DNA of 64,000 bases from Fremontodendron californicum (lineage: Eukaryota > Streptophyta > Magnoliopsida > Malvales > Malvaceae). The notes beneath the pieces are model-generated. The model was not told the origin of the DNA and ran no database searches. It was given only the letters and a program-made list of their open reading frames with translations. The DNA lies in NCBI GenBank assembly GCA_030761205.1, contig JAULJL010000032.1:4283134-4347133 (forward strand), written 5' to 3'. Of this stretch, positions 10,914 through 20,929 are shown in pieces (positions within the stretch are counted from its first letter, which is position 1; each line of letters opens with the position of its first letter). Made by a program: the position numbers and the translations under genes.

Positions 10914-11450
10914 ATGGATGATATTCTCACAAGATTGCAGAAACGATTTCCTCCTTTTCCTCAAAATATTTTACTGAAGCTTTACCAAGTTCGTTTCGAA
11001 AGATTAAGAATGCTTATGCAGAAAGGGATTCCTGGAGACATACGTTGGATAATTGAAGCCAAGGTACGTGAAGATGAATATCTTCCTGTTTTGCATTTAC
11101 CAGGTACAGGTAGAAGCACTTTTGCAAAGAAGCGACGAGCAAAGCGCATGAGTTCAAATTGCCACAAATGTGCACGATGGACGTGTAACGGTAAATGTCG
11201 TTCAATTGGGATTCCGTCCTCTAATCGAGATGATAAAATTGAATTCATTAAGGATGGACTGAGTAAGGAGAATTTGGGTAATATCCAACTTTCTCTTGAG
11301 ACGCATCCTAGTGGAGACGTACAAAGAGAAATTCTTGATTTATGGCCGTAATTCCAAAGGGAATGGCAACATCTTGGGAATCTGATGTTAAAAGACCCTG
11401 TTTGCCAGCTTGTAAGAAAACTGGATGGGAAGCATATCCTCGACTCATAG
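10914..11450 (+). pseudogene. ORF2: carlavirus NABP-like protein (element 2), premature stop
   Basis: The frame opens normally and keeps the basic cluster and the C-x2-C-x4-C-x3-C finger. A CAA-to-TAA change ends it at 11351 after 145 codons, removing the last 33 residues; the lost part is still readable to about 11450. The finger domain would survive in the shortened product. Function is as inferred for intact copies. Confidence 0.75.
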
Positions 11451-11809
11451 AAGGCGTTTAAGCCGTTTCTGGACGTAAAACCAGAGGAAGATGTGAGCCA
11501 CAATCACAACTACAATAAATGACTTCTCAGCTTTTGGTTTGATTTGCAATAACTTCATTTCGGTTTAATTTACGTGTTGTTCGATTTGTGTAATTATTCT
11601 CATTTTTTTTATTTGTCTTTTACGGTTGATTTTTCTTCTCTTTTTGATTTTCTTCCTGAAATCACGCAAAAATCTTTTGTTAGGTTAACATTTTCTTCTG
11701 ACAGGTCAGATACACTTTCGGCGACATTATTACTCTTGTCTGATTCACTACTGAGTCCTCTATACATTACACCATGTACTCATTCTCTTTCAGGCACTCG
11801 AAGAAAAAA

Positions 11810-12457
11810 ATGGAAAGTAATTCATCCCAGCGCATTAAAAAAATTTGTGTCTTTGGAGGTGCTTATCCAGGGAAAAATAACATATTCGCTGATGAAGCCA
11901 TAAGAGTTGGAGTAATACTTACCCAACAAAAGATCCACTTGATTTATGGAGGCGGTAGTACGGGTTTAATGGGAGCAGTCGCTACAGCAGCACACGCCGG
12001 AGGAAGTCCAGTTCTAGGAATCGTGCCAAAACTATTCACAAGTTTTTGTGGACCTACCGTGGGTAAGGAAATACAAGTCTGGAGTATCCCTGAACGGATG
12101 ACAATCATGTACCATTCTGCCGATGCATTCATTGCTTTACCAGGAGGTCTGGGTACATTGGAAGAAATAGCTTGCGTGGCTTCTTGGTCATCTTTGGTCA
12201 CAAATAAGAAACCCATTGGTTTGCTTAATATTAATTTTTATTTTAGTAATTTGCTTTCATATTTAGATAATGCTGTGGATAATGGATTCATGTTTTCAGA
12301 GGCAAGGAGAACCATAATTTCTGCTACAACCATTGAAGATTTACTCAAAAAGCTCCAAGCTTATGAGTGTTTATCTGCTACGGTTGTTTCGCAAACGCTC
12401 GGAAAAAGAAAAAGAGATATGGACGAGCAAGGAGTGGATTGCACTTTGTCTTTGTGA
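11810..12457 (+). CDS. LOG-like cytokinin-activating phosphoribohydrolase (element 2), full length
   Basis: 215 residues with no intron. It carries YGGGSTGLMG (46-55), the family signature PGGLGTLEE (111-119, E119 expected catalytic) and R96 in the preceding helix. In plant LOGs that arginine is normally followed by lysine; here M97 follows. The tail GKRKRDMDE may be a nuclear signal. In this copy Gly at 143 (NINGYF) is Phe, which could disturb the fold. The ATG at 11810 matches other copies; an in-frame upstream ATG at 11774 would add 12 residues but lies in the splice-acceptor-like region. LOG enzymes act in cytosol and nucleus to release free cytokinin. Confidence 0.82.
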   Translation: MESNSSQRIKKICVFGGAYPGKNNIFADEAIRVGVILTQQKIHLIYGGGSTGLMGAVATAAHAGGSPVLGIVPKLFTSFCGPTVGKEIQVWSIPERMTIMYHSADAFIALPGGLGTLEEIACVASWSSLVTNKKPIGLLNINFYFSNLLSYLDNAVDNGFMFSEARRTIISATTIEDLLKKLQAYECLSATVVSQTLGKRKRDMDEQGVDCTLSL

Positions 12458-14237
12458 CATTATCTAACATTTTGCTTGTTGTGTCTCAGTTATAATAAGT
12501 GGTTAGCAACCTCTGCAGGTAATATCTCCTAAATTCTACCTTTAAAATTTGACATTGGGGACAATGTCATATTTTAGTAGGGGGTAAGGGACATATTTTT
12601 CTAATATAAAAAAAAAAAAAAAAATTTGTTGTGTTTTAAGACATTTAGAAGTATTCATTCTGAACAAGGTCTGAGTAAGGGAGACTTGAGACATACCTTG
12701 TCAGTTTGATTTAATCTTCTAAAAAAAAAAAAAAAAAAACATGTTTAGACTTAGTGTGTTTTTAGTGTGTTTTAGTTACTTTCAATACTATGATGAGATA
12801 TGAATTGCATAAGTCTAAAACAGATTTATTAGTGAGAAGATTTTCATGAGAATTGAGCTTGATGTCAATCTTTTATGAGCCAATGTTAATATGATATGTT
12901 GATTGAGAAAGAAGCATGTTTAGACTTAATCTGACTTGTATAATCATCCTTGTGAGTTTTTGAGCCTATAATGATTGATGCATTATACAAATCAATCTAA
13001 TTTCTTTCTTGAGTGCTCTTATGATTACATGATTCTCTAGAACTTGCTTTAAACCGTTTGAGACTATATTGATACATGTGACAACATGAATATGATAGAG
13101 GCATTAGGATTATAACCAGAGCCAAACAGCCATCTATTATTAATGTTCCAAGAGAACACACCCTTAGTGTACCAATTTGAGCCTACATTGAATAAGCTAT
13201 CTCTTTGGTAACCATAACTTGTCCCTAACCTAAATATACTTATATCTTTACCTTTGTTCCAAAGATGAATTAGCATGTTTTGAGACAAGTTGCAAAGACA
13301 AGGAAGATTTATTGAAAATTTGGGTTAGAAACAAGAAATAAGTGTGGGGGGAAAAGAAAGAAAAAAGTCAAGAGAAAAAGAAAGGGATCATTGTCAAATA
13401 CATTCCCATATTAAAAAAAAAAACTTCTCTTGAACTTCTAGTTAAAGTAAAGAAAAAGATGTTACAAAGTTGGTTAGAATGATGCAAAGGCTCAACATGA
13501 ATATTTAGCCTATGTTATTATGTGCTTTATAAGAGTTTTGAGAAGTTTTATTTGTATGATCTTTTTATGTCTCGAAACTTTATGAACTCTTTGGAACCTT
13601 TGTGATATCTTTATCCTTTTGTTCTTCAACCACATTACAAACCCCTTGGCCCCATTACAACCTTGATTAAAGACCTCTTGATTCATGAAGTTGTATGATC
13701 TAAATAGTGGAGAATAGGTGGACAAGCAAGAATATGGTAGAACTGTTTTCATGAGATTGATTGAGTGTAAACACTTCACCACTACTTTAAAGAGTGAAAA
13801 TCATGAGGGTATCCCATGTGAGTAGTTGAGATTAAGTTTGAATATGCACTATTTTGATTAAAATATGTTATGTTAATATTGGCTTAACTCAAACAATTTA
13901 CATTCAAGTATGATTTTTTGTGAAATTCTTTAAGCTATTGATTAGTTTATAAGACTTGTTCAAAGATTGTCTCTAATTTGTATTGAAAGGATTAGGAGTA
14001 AATATTTTTAGTATATGTAGTTTATTTATATTTTAGTTTTTCAATGTTTGTGGGTATCGTTCTAGTAAACCCTCACGAGACTAAACTCGTCCACTAGGGA
14101 CACCTAGGGGTTTAAAGGCTTGTGTCACATGCTAAGTGCCACCGTGATTTCCTACGAAAGTGGATTAGATTAGATTTTCTTATTTTATTTTTATTCAGTC
14201 GTTGCTAGGGACTAGCAACAATCTAAGTGTGGGGGTG
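12458..14237 (+). other. 3' noncoding spacer of element 2 with polypurine tract
   Basis: About 1.8 kb with no sense gene. It contains the hairpin GACATTG-GGGA-CAATGTC (12551-12568), two poly-A runs, and two conserved small open frames on the antisense strand (13064-13288 and 13510-13782) that are probably incidental. It ends with the hairpin GTTGCTAG-GGA-CTAGCAAC (14201-14219) and AGTGTGGGGGTG (14226-14237), the likely plus-strand primer tract. Relative to element 3 it lacks a block around 12720-12750. Confidence 0.7.
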
Positions 14238-16050
14238 TGATAACTCGTATAATTATATAGTTTTTAGTTATGTTTTATTATTGTTTTGTGTCAAATACGA
14301 GTTATTATTGTTTAGTCTAATTGTGTTTATGATCTTTTATATTTTTATGTAATTTGGTGTTTTTCACAAGTTTCTTTGAGTGATTTCAGATTACTAGAAT
14401 TAAGGGCAAATCCAGTTCAGTTCCAGTTCCGACAGCTTTTGCCATATCAGCTATATCTCGAGTTTCACTGAAGCAATAAGGCTGAAATTTTAACCGTGCA
14501 AAGTTAAGAGGCATATCTATCTTTTTCATGTTTTACACTTCTTGAAACGGAGTCATTTTGCCTAGCGAAATCAACCATCAAGTTGGCTGATGTGCAATGA
14601 CGTCTGTCCTGAGCAGTTTTCGTATTTTGCCCATATCTTCTTCTCCACATCAGCAAATGAGCTGATTCCAACGGCTATGAATCAGTAACTCATAGGGGAA
14701 CATTTTTCTAGAAAACCATGTGATCAGATCAGGCCTCCAAGATTGACAAAATCGACCATCAAGTTGGCTGATCAAAATTGTCATACAATATGACGAAAAT
14801 TGTTAGAAAAATGCACCCACCTATTATACCTACCTTTGAAATTTGTAAAGCTTGTCTCTTGTCATTTAGCCCTCCAAAATGTGTATAAATAGAGGGCCTT
14901 GGATGATTATAGAGGATCATATTGTATATTGGTAGGATATTAGCCATTATAATCAAATTCTCTAAGTTTTCTTCTTCTTTCTTTTCTCTAGTTTTCTTTT
15001 TCTTTATTTTCTTCTTCTTCTTCTTTCTTTCTTTTATTTCCTTCTTAGATTCTCTTTAATTTTATGTTTATGTTTACAATGCTTATGCTAGGCTAAACTT
15101 CTATTTGGTTAAGGGTGATTTCAAAGCCCTAGACATGTTTTGTGATTGATTTTCAGATTCTATCTATCATTAATTTTCTATCAAAGTTGCTTATGTTCTT
15201 CTACAAGAATTGTTCATGATGTTGTCTTGATTTATTTAGGTGTACAACTAGATAGATCTTGATAATTATCTATTGCTAGTTTAGGAGTCTTGATCCGTGT
15301 AATTGTCTTGATTTCCTATTCATAAGTGGCAATTTGTGATTAATGATTATGGTCAAGTTTTCAATAATTGCAAAGTGGAACATAACCTAAGTTGAACAAT
15401 CCGAGCTTATGTGTTTGTTGCTTAGATCAACCTATCTTTCTCATCATAAAGCTGCCATTAAATTGAATTTAGAGAGCTTATTCTAGGTTGTTTAATGGTT
15501 AGAGATTAAATAGAGAGCTTGTTCTATTTAACGACAAACTAAGGAAAGATTGGGATAACAGAGCTTGTTGTTATCTACGGTTGTTAACTTTGATAGTTGG
15601 TTGATATTGATAGATCTGAAATTGATTCTTAATGATGTCTAGTGGTGGAGAATGAAACCTTAACCATATTTTTCATATTTGATTCTTCTTACTTGTTTTC
15701 TTACTTTTCTAGTTTGCTTATTTTTAAAAGTATATTTATTTTTATTGGCTGGTTATACCGCCTAATTTAGTATATATATTTTTATTGGCTGGTTATACCG
15801 CCTAATTTAGTATATATATTTTTATTGGCTGGTTATACCGCCTTGCATCTTATTCTTATTATTTACTTTAGTTTAAATCTGGCTTCAAAAACCCCTTTTC
15901 TTTTATTGTTTTTCTTTGAACGTAAGTTATAAACTAATAACTCATAGATTAAAACCCAATCCCTGAGGACTCGACCCTTGCTAATCATTATACTTACAAT
16001 TGATCTTTTTAGTGCAAGGTTAAATAAGATACACTCTTTTGGGTGCATCA
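14238..16050 (+). repeat. 3' LTR of element 2
   Basis: 1813 bp. TATAAATA at 14884-14891. Followed by TSD TGGGG. Confidence 0.95.
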
Positions 16051-16055
16051 TGGGG

Positions 16056-16599
16056 TAACAGAGCTTGTTGTTATCTACGGTTGTTAACTTTGATAGTTGG
16101 TTGATATTGATAGATCTGAAATTGATTCTTAATGATGTCTAGTGGTGGAGAATGAAACCTTAACCATATTTTTCATATTTGATTCTTCTTACTTACTTGT
16201 TTTCTTACTTTTCTAGTTTGCTTATTTTTAAAAGTATATTTATTTTTATTGGCTGGTTATACCGCCTAATTTGTATATTAACTTTGTTTTATTTTTATTG
16301 GCTGGTTATACCGCCTAATTTAGTATATATATTTTTATTGGCTGGTTATACCGCCTAATTTAGTATATATATTTTTATTGGCTGGTTATACCGCCTTGCA
16401 TCTTATTCTTATTATTTACTTTAGTTTAAATCTGATTTCAAAAACCCCTTTTCTTTTATTGTTCTTGAATTTAAGTTTTAAACTATCAACTTATAAACTA
16501 AAACCCAATCCCTGAGGACTCGACCCTTGCTAACTACTATACTTACAATTGATCTTTTTAGTGCAAGGTAAAATAAGATACACTCTTTTGGGTGCATCA
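16056..16599 (+). repeat. 5' LTR of element 3, second part
   Basis: Continues the sequence broken at 7487 (TAACAGAGCTTGTTG...) with four GGCTGGTTATACCGCC units and the U5 end GGGTGCATCA. Confidence 0.93.
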
Positions 16600-16605
16600 A
16601 ATTTT

Positions 16606-16623
16606 TGGCGCCGTTGCCGGGGA
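16606..16623 (+). other. Primer-binding site, tRNA-Asp (element 3)
   Basis: Perfect 18-nt tRNA-Asp complement. The solo LTR inserted four bases downstream, separating this site from the rest of the leader. Confidence 0.95.
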
Positions 16624-16627
16624 TTGC

Positions 16628-18465
16628 TGATGCACCCAAAAGAGTGTATCTTATTTAACCTTGCACTAAAAAGATAAATTGTAAGTATAGTAGTTAGCAA
16701 GGGTCGAGTCCTCAGGGATTGGGTTTTAGTTTATAAGTTAATAGTTTAAAACTTAAATTCAAGAACAATAAAAGAAAAGGGGTTTTTGAAGCCAGATTTA
16801 AACTAAAGTAAATACTAAGAATAAGATGCAAGGCGGTATAACCAGCCAATAAAAATATATATACTAAATTAGGCGGTATAACCAGCCAATAAAAATAAAA
16901 CAAAGTTAATATACAAATTAGGCGGTATAACCAGCCAATAAAAATAAATATACTTTTAAAAATAAGCAAACTAAAAGTAAGAAAACAAGTAAGTAAGAAG
17001 AATCAAATATGAAAAATATGGTTAAGGTTTCATTCTCCACCTCTAGACATCATTAAGAATCAATTTCAGATCTATCAATATCAACCAACTATCAAAGTTA
17101 ACAACCGTAGATAACAACAAGCTCTGTTATCCCAATCTTTCCTTAGTTTGTCGTTAAATAGAACAAGCTCTCTATTTAATCTCTAACCATTAAACAACCT
17201 AGAATAAGCTCTCTAAATTCAATTTAATGGCAGCTTTATGATGAGAAAGATAGGTTGATCTAAGCAACAAACACATAAGCTCGGATTGTTCAACTTAGGT
17301 TATGTTCCACTTTGCAATTATTGAAAACTTGACCATAATCATTAATCACAAATTGCCACTTATGAATAGGAAATCAAGACAATTACACGGATCAAGATTC
17401 CTAAACTAGCAATAGATAATTATCAAGATCTATCTAGTTGTACACCTAAATAAATCAAGACAACATCATGAACAATTCTTGTAGAAGAACATAAGCAACT
17501 TTGATAGAAAATTAATGATAGATAGAATCTGAAAATCAATCACAAAACATGTCTAGGGCTTTGAAATCACCCTTAACCAAATAGAAGTTTAGCCTAGCGT
17601 AGGCATTATAAACATAAAATTAAATAGAATCTAAGAAGAAAATAAAAGAAAGAAAGAAGAAGAAGAAGAATATTAATTATCCAACCTCTTGCTCTTTCTA
17701 AAGAAAAAGAAAACTAGAGAAAAGAAAGAAGAAGAAAACTTAGAGAATTTTATTACAATGGCTAATATCCTACCTATGTACAATATGATCCCTTACAATC
17801 ATCCAAGGCCCTCTATTTATACACATTTTGGAGGGCTAAATGACAAGAGACAAGCTTTACAAATTTCAAAGGTAGGTATAATAGGTGGGTGCATTTTTCT
17901 AACAATTTTCGTCATACATGACAATTTTGATCAGCCAACTTGATGGTCGATTTTGTCAATTTTGGAGGCCTTATCTGATCACATGGTCTTCTAGAAAAAT
18001 GTTACCCTATCAGTTACGGATCCATAGCCGTTGGAATCAGCTCATTTGCTGATGTGGATAAGTAGATATGGGCAAAATACGAAAACAGGTCAGCACAGAC
18101 GTCATTGCACATCAGCCAACTTGATATTCGATTTCGCTAGGGAAAACGACTCCGTTTCAAGAAGTGTAAAACATGAAAAAGATAGATATGCCTCTTAGCT
18201 TTGCACGGCTACAAATTTCAGCCTTATTGCTTCAGTGAGACTCGAGATATAGCTGATATGGAAAAAGGTGTCGGAACTGGAACTGAACTGGATTTGCCCT
18301 TAATTCTAGTAATCTGAAATCACTCAAAGAAACTTGTGAAAAACACCAAAATACATAAAAATATAAAAGATCATAAACACAATTAGACTAAACAATAATA
18401 ACTCGTATTTGACACAAAACAATAATAAAACATAACTAAAAACTATATAATTATACGAGTTATCA
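16628..18465 (-). repeat. Solo LTR (reverse) inserted in the leader of element 3
   Basis: 1838 bp, complete from TGATGCACCC to CGAGTTATCA, flanked by ATTGC (16623-16627 and 18466-18470). No internal region is present, so it arose by LTR-LTR recombination. Reverse TATA box at 17814-17821. Confidence 0.95.
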
Positions 18466-18470
18466 ATTGC

Positions 18471-18581
18471 TTTCTTTAGTTTATTTGTTACTTGGTTTAT
18501 TCTTATTTTCAGTTCTAATTAGTTTTATTTTCTTGTACATACAAGTTTTTCTTTTCAAATTTAAAAAAAAAAAAAAAAGCA
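18471..18581 (+). other. Leader of element 3 downstream of the solo LTR
   Basis: T-rich 5' leader with a CTTATTTTCAG acceptor-like site, ending in an A-run just before the ORF1 ATG. A splice donor for ORF2 or LOG messages would be expected between the RNA start and here; I could not single one out. Confidence 0.5.
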
Positions 18582-19520
18582 ATGGAATTGAGCAATCTAA
18601 CACTTGAAGAGTTGGTGGCATACATGAACATGGAGAATCAACAAGCCAATCTCACCTCCCCAGTTCAACAATTGGCCATGGGAGGATGTCAAGGCCATCA
18701 AGTGTTCCAAGACCAACAGTATGATCATTACTCAAACACTTACCATGAGGGATGGTGGGATCATACTAATTATGGCTACTCGAAAAATTACCAAGAAGTA
18801 GATCCTTATGCCAATTACACTCATCCATCTAGCTTTAATCAATCATGGTCTCAAGAACTAGATCTTTTTCAACCACCACATATGACTCAAAACTCAGGTA
18901 CTTCTTTAGAAGATCTTGTCTATTCTCTTGTTACTGATTCTTTGCAATTTCAACAGGAAACAAGGGCAAGCATCCAGAGTTTGGAAAAGCAAATGAGCCA
19001 ATTGGCTAGTAGTATGGTGGGATGGGTAGCACAAAGATCTGAAGAACTCCCAGCCCAAACGATGGTTAACCCAAAGGAGAATGCTACTATTATGACCTTG
19101 AAGAATGAGGAACAAGATGAGGATGAAACAAAATTAGAGATGGATTCTATTCTTGAGGATAATGAAGCCAAAGATCCAAATAAGAGTATTTCGGCACCTG
19201 AGGTAACGTTTAAGGTTTCACTTTTTACTAATGTTTCTTCTCCACCTTTTCCTAGTAGATTTGCAAAGTTCAAGGAGGAAGAACATGAACAACACATGCC
19301 GGAAACCTTAAACAACTTGTTTGTGGAGGTCATTCAACAAGTATCAAAATATGCTCCATTCCTAGATGACATATGCACCACAAAGGATGATGGAATAATA
19401 CTTGTAATGGAGAATGCATCCACTGTTGTGCAAAGAAAGCTTCCTCTCAAACGCATAAATTTGGGAAATTTCATGTATGAGCCTGACAAGCCTAAAATGC
19501 CAAGAAGGGGTGTTGGTTAG
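18582..19520 (+). CDS. ORF1: Gag-C-terminal-derived protein (element 3), intact
   Basis: 312 residues. It carries the same Gag-derived blocks as the other copies. It shares EEEHEQHMPETLNNLFVEV with element 6 and differs there from elements 1, 2 and 4, marking a second ORF1 subtype. It lacks capsid core, CCHC knuckle and protease. The equal length in four copies, against wide divergence from the element 5 Gag, argues that the frame was kept while the lineage amplified. Confidence 0.7.
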   Translation: MELSNLTLEELVAYMNMENQQANLTSPVQQLAMGGCQGHQVFQDQQYDHYSNTYHEGWWDHTNYGYSKNYQEVDPYANYTHPSSFNQSWSQELDLFQPPHMTQNSGTSLEDLVYSLVTDSLQFQQETRASIQSLEKQMSQLASSMVGWVAQRSEELPAQTMVNPKENATIMTLKNEEQDEDETKLEMDSILEDNEAKDPNKSISAPEVTFKVSLFTNVSSPPFPSRFAKFKEEEHEQHMPETLNNLFVEVIQQVSKYAPFLDDICTTKDDGIILVMENASTVVQRKLPLKRINLGNFMYEPDKPKMPRRGVG

Positions 19521-20028
19521 GTTCAAAACACTAAATCAAGTGCTAATTGGGGGAGGCAGCCTAATTAGTGAAAGCATTGCCAAACTGCCATCCTCAGATT
19601 TGCTCTCTTTTTCTTTATCTTTTTCTTATGTTTCTTTGCTAATTGTGTTTAGTGTTTCTAAGTTCATTTAGGCTGCATAAGTTTATTTTGTTTATTAGTT
19701 CTTTTCACTTACACATGATTCTTTCATTTGGGATTAATAGCATTACATTAATGAGAATGTAAGAATTATGTGTGGGGGGAAGAATTTAGGATTTTATTTA
19801 GAGTGTTTTGTTTTATAGTTTTTTTTTTATGTTGTTTTTTCTTTCTGATCCTTGTTCTGAAAATAACTAGATGTAAATAAATTTTTTTTTTTTTACCCCG
19901 GTTAAATGGCGGATAACGGTACTCCGTGATTATTTAAATCGGTTCCATCAGCTACCCACAAAACTGATATTGTATATAAATTTCTCTTACAATTTCTCTT
20001 TCAATTTTTTTTTTTTTTTTTTTTCAGG
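19521..20028 (+). promoter_or_regulatory. ORF1-ORF2 intergenic region with hairpin, TATA-like box and 3' splice-like site (element 3)
   Basis: Hairpin TTACATT-AATGAG-AATGTAA (19743-19762) followed by TATGTGTGGGGGGAAG; TATATAAA at 19973-19980, 49 nt before the ORF2 ATG; and a long pyrimidine tract ending CAG at 20027, one base before the ATG. The arrangement is preserved in all six elements except for T-run length. Confidence 0.55.
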
Positions 20029-20565
20029 ATGGATGATATTCTCACAAGATTGCAGAAACGATGTCCTCCTTTTCCTCGAAATATTTTACTGAAGCTTTAC
20101 CAAGTTCGATTTGAAAGATTAAGAATGCTTATGCACAAAGGGATTCCTGAAGACATACGTTGGATAATTGAAGCCAAGGTACGTGAAGATGAATATCTTC
20201 CTGTTTTGCATTTACCAGGTACAGGTAGAAGCACTTTTGCAAAGAAGCGACGAGCAAAGCGCATGAGTTCAAACTGCCACAAATGTGCACGATGGACATG
20301 TAACGGTAGATGTCGTTCTATTGGGATTCCGTCCTCTAATCGAGATGATAAAATTGAATTCATTAAGGATGGACTGAGTAAGGAGAATTTGGGTAATATC
20401 CAACTTTCTCTTGAGACGCATCCTAGTGGAGACGTACAAAGAGAAATTCTTGATTTATGGCCGCAATTCCAAAGGGAATGGCAACATCTTGGGAATCTGA
20501 TGTTAAAAGACCCTGTTTGCCAGCTTGTAAGAAAACTGGATGGGAAGCATATCCTCGACTCATAG
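20029..20565 (+). CDS. ORF2: carlavirus NABP-like cysteine-rich protein (element 3), intact
   Basis: 178 residues with full motif set: GIPEDIRWIIEAK (38-50), GTGRSTFAKKRRAKR (64-78), C83-H84-x-C86, C91, C95, then GI and FIKDG. It has Cys at position 12 where most copies have Phe, and Arg at 94 where others have Lys. The predicted role is nucleic-acid binding, possibly nuclear because of the basic run. In carlaviruses such proteins counter RNA silencing or alter host transcription; transfer of that role here is inference. An unrelated plant zinc-ribbon protein remains possible. Confidence 0.65.
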   Translation: MDDILTRLQKRCPPFPRNILLKLYQVRFERLRMLMHKGIPEDIRWIIEAKVREDEYLPVLHLPGTGRSTFAKKRRAKRMSSNCHKCARWTCNGRCRSIGIPSSNRDDKIEFIKDGLSKENLGNIQLSLETHPSGDVQREILDLWPQFQREWQHLGNLMLKDPVCQLVRKLDGKHILDS

Positions 20566-20929
20566 AAGGCGTTTAAGCCGTTTCTGGACGTAAAACCAGA
20601 GGAAGATGTGAGCCACAATCACAACTACAATAAATGACTTCTCAGCTTTTGGTTTGATTTGCAATAACTTTATTTTGGTTTAATTTACGTGTTGTTCGAT
20701 TTGTGTAATTATTCTCATTTTTTTATTTGTCTTTTACGGTTGATTTTTTCTTCTCTTTTTGATTTTCTTCCTGAAATCACGCAAAAATCTTTTGTTAGGT
20801 TAACATTTTCTTATGACAGGTCAGATACACTTTCGGCGACATTATTACTCTTGTCTGATTCACTACTCAGTCCTCTATATATTACACCATGTACTCATTC
20901 TCTTTCAGGCACTCGAAAAAAAAATAAAA
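20566..20929 (+). promoter_or_regulatory. ORF2-LOG intergenic region with TATA-like box and two 3' splice-like sites (element 3)
   Basis: Contains CTTCTGACAG (near 20810-20819), TATATATTA at 20876-20884 and CATTCTCTTTCAG ending at 20908, 21 nt before the LOG ATG. The region is well conserved among copies. It may be the remains of the captured transcript's leader or a promoter/acceptor evolved for LOG expression. Confidence 0.5.

Larger units (their letters stand above)
7488..16050 (+). mobile_element. Element 2: non-autonomous Athila-type element inserted in the 5' LTR of element 3
   Basis: 8.56 kb with TSD TGGGG (7483-7487 and 16051-16055). Order: 5' LTR, tRNA-Asp site, ORF1, ORF2 (premature stop), LOG, 3' spacer, 3' LTR. 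Its LTRs and ORF1 variants resemble element 4, its closest relative here. The two LTRs differ by a 12-bp gap near 8868 and several substitutions. Confidence 0.96.

Noticed and set aside
16712..16969. Hydrophobic 69-85 residue frames such as FYFYWLVIPPNL (also 31963 and 43558)
   Set aside because: Translation of the TTATACCGCC minisatellite in the LTR, not a membrane protein.
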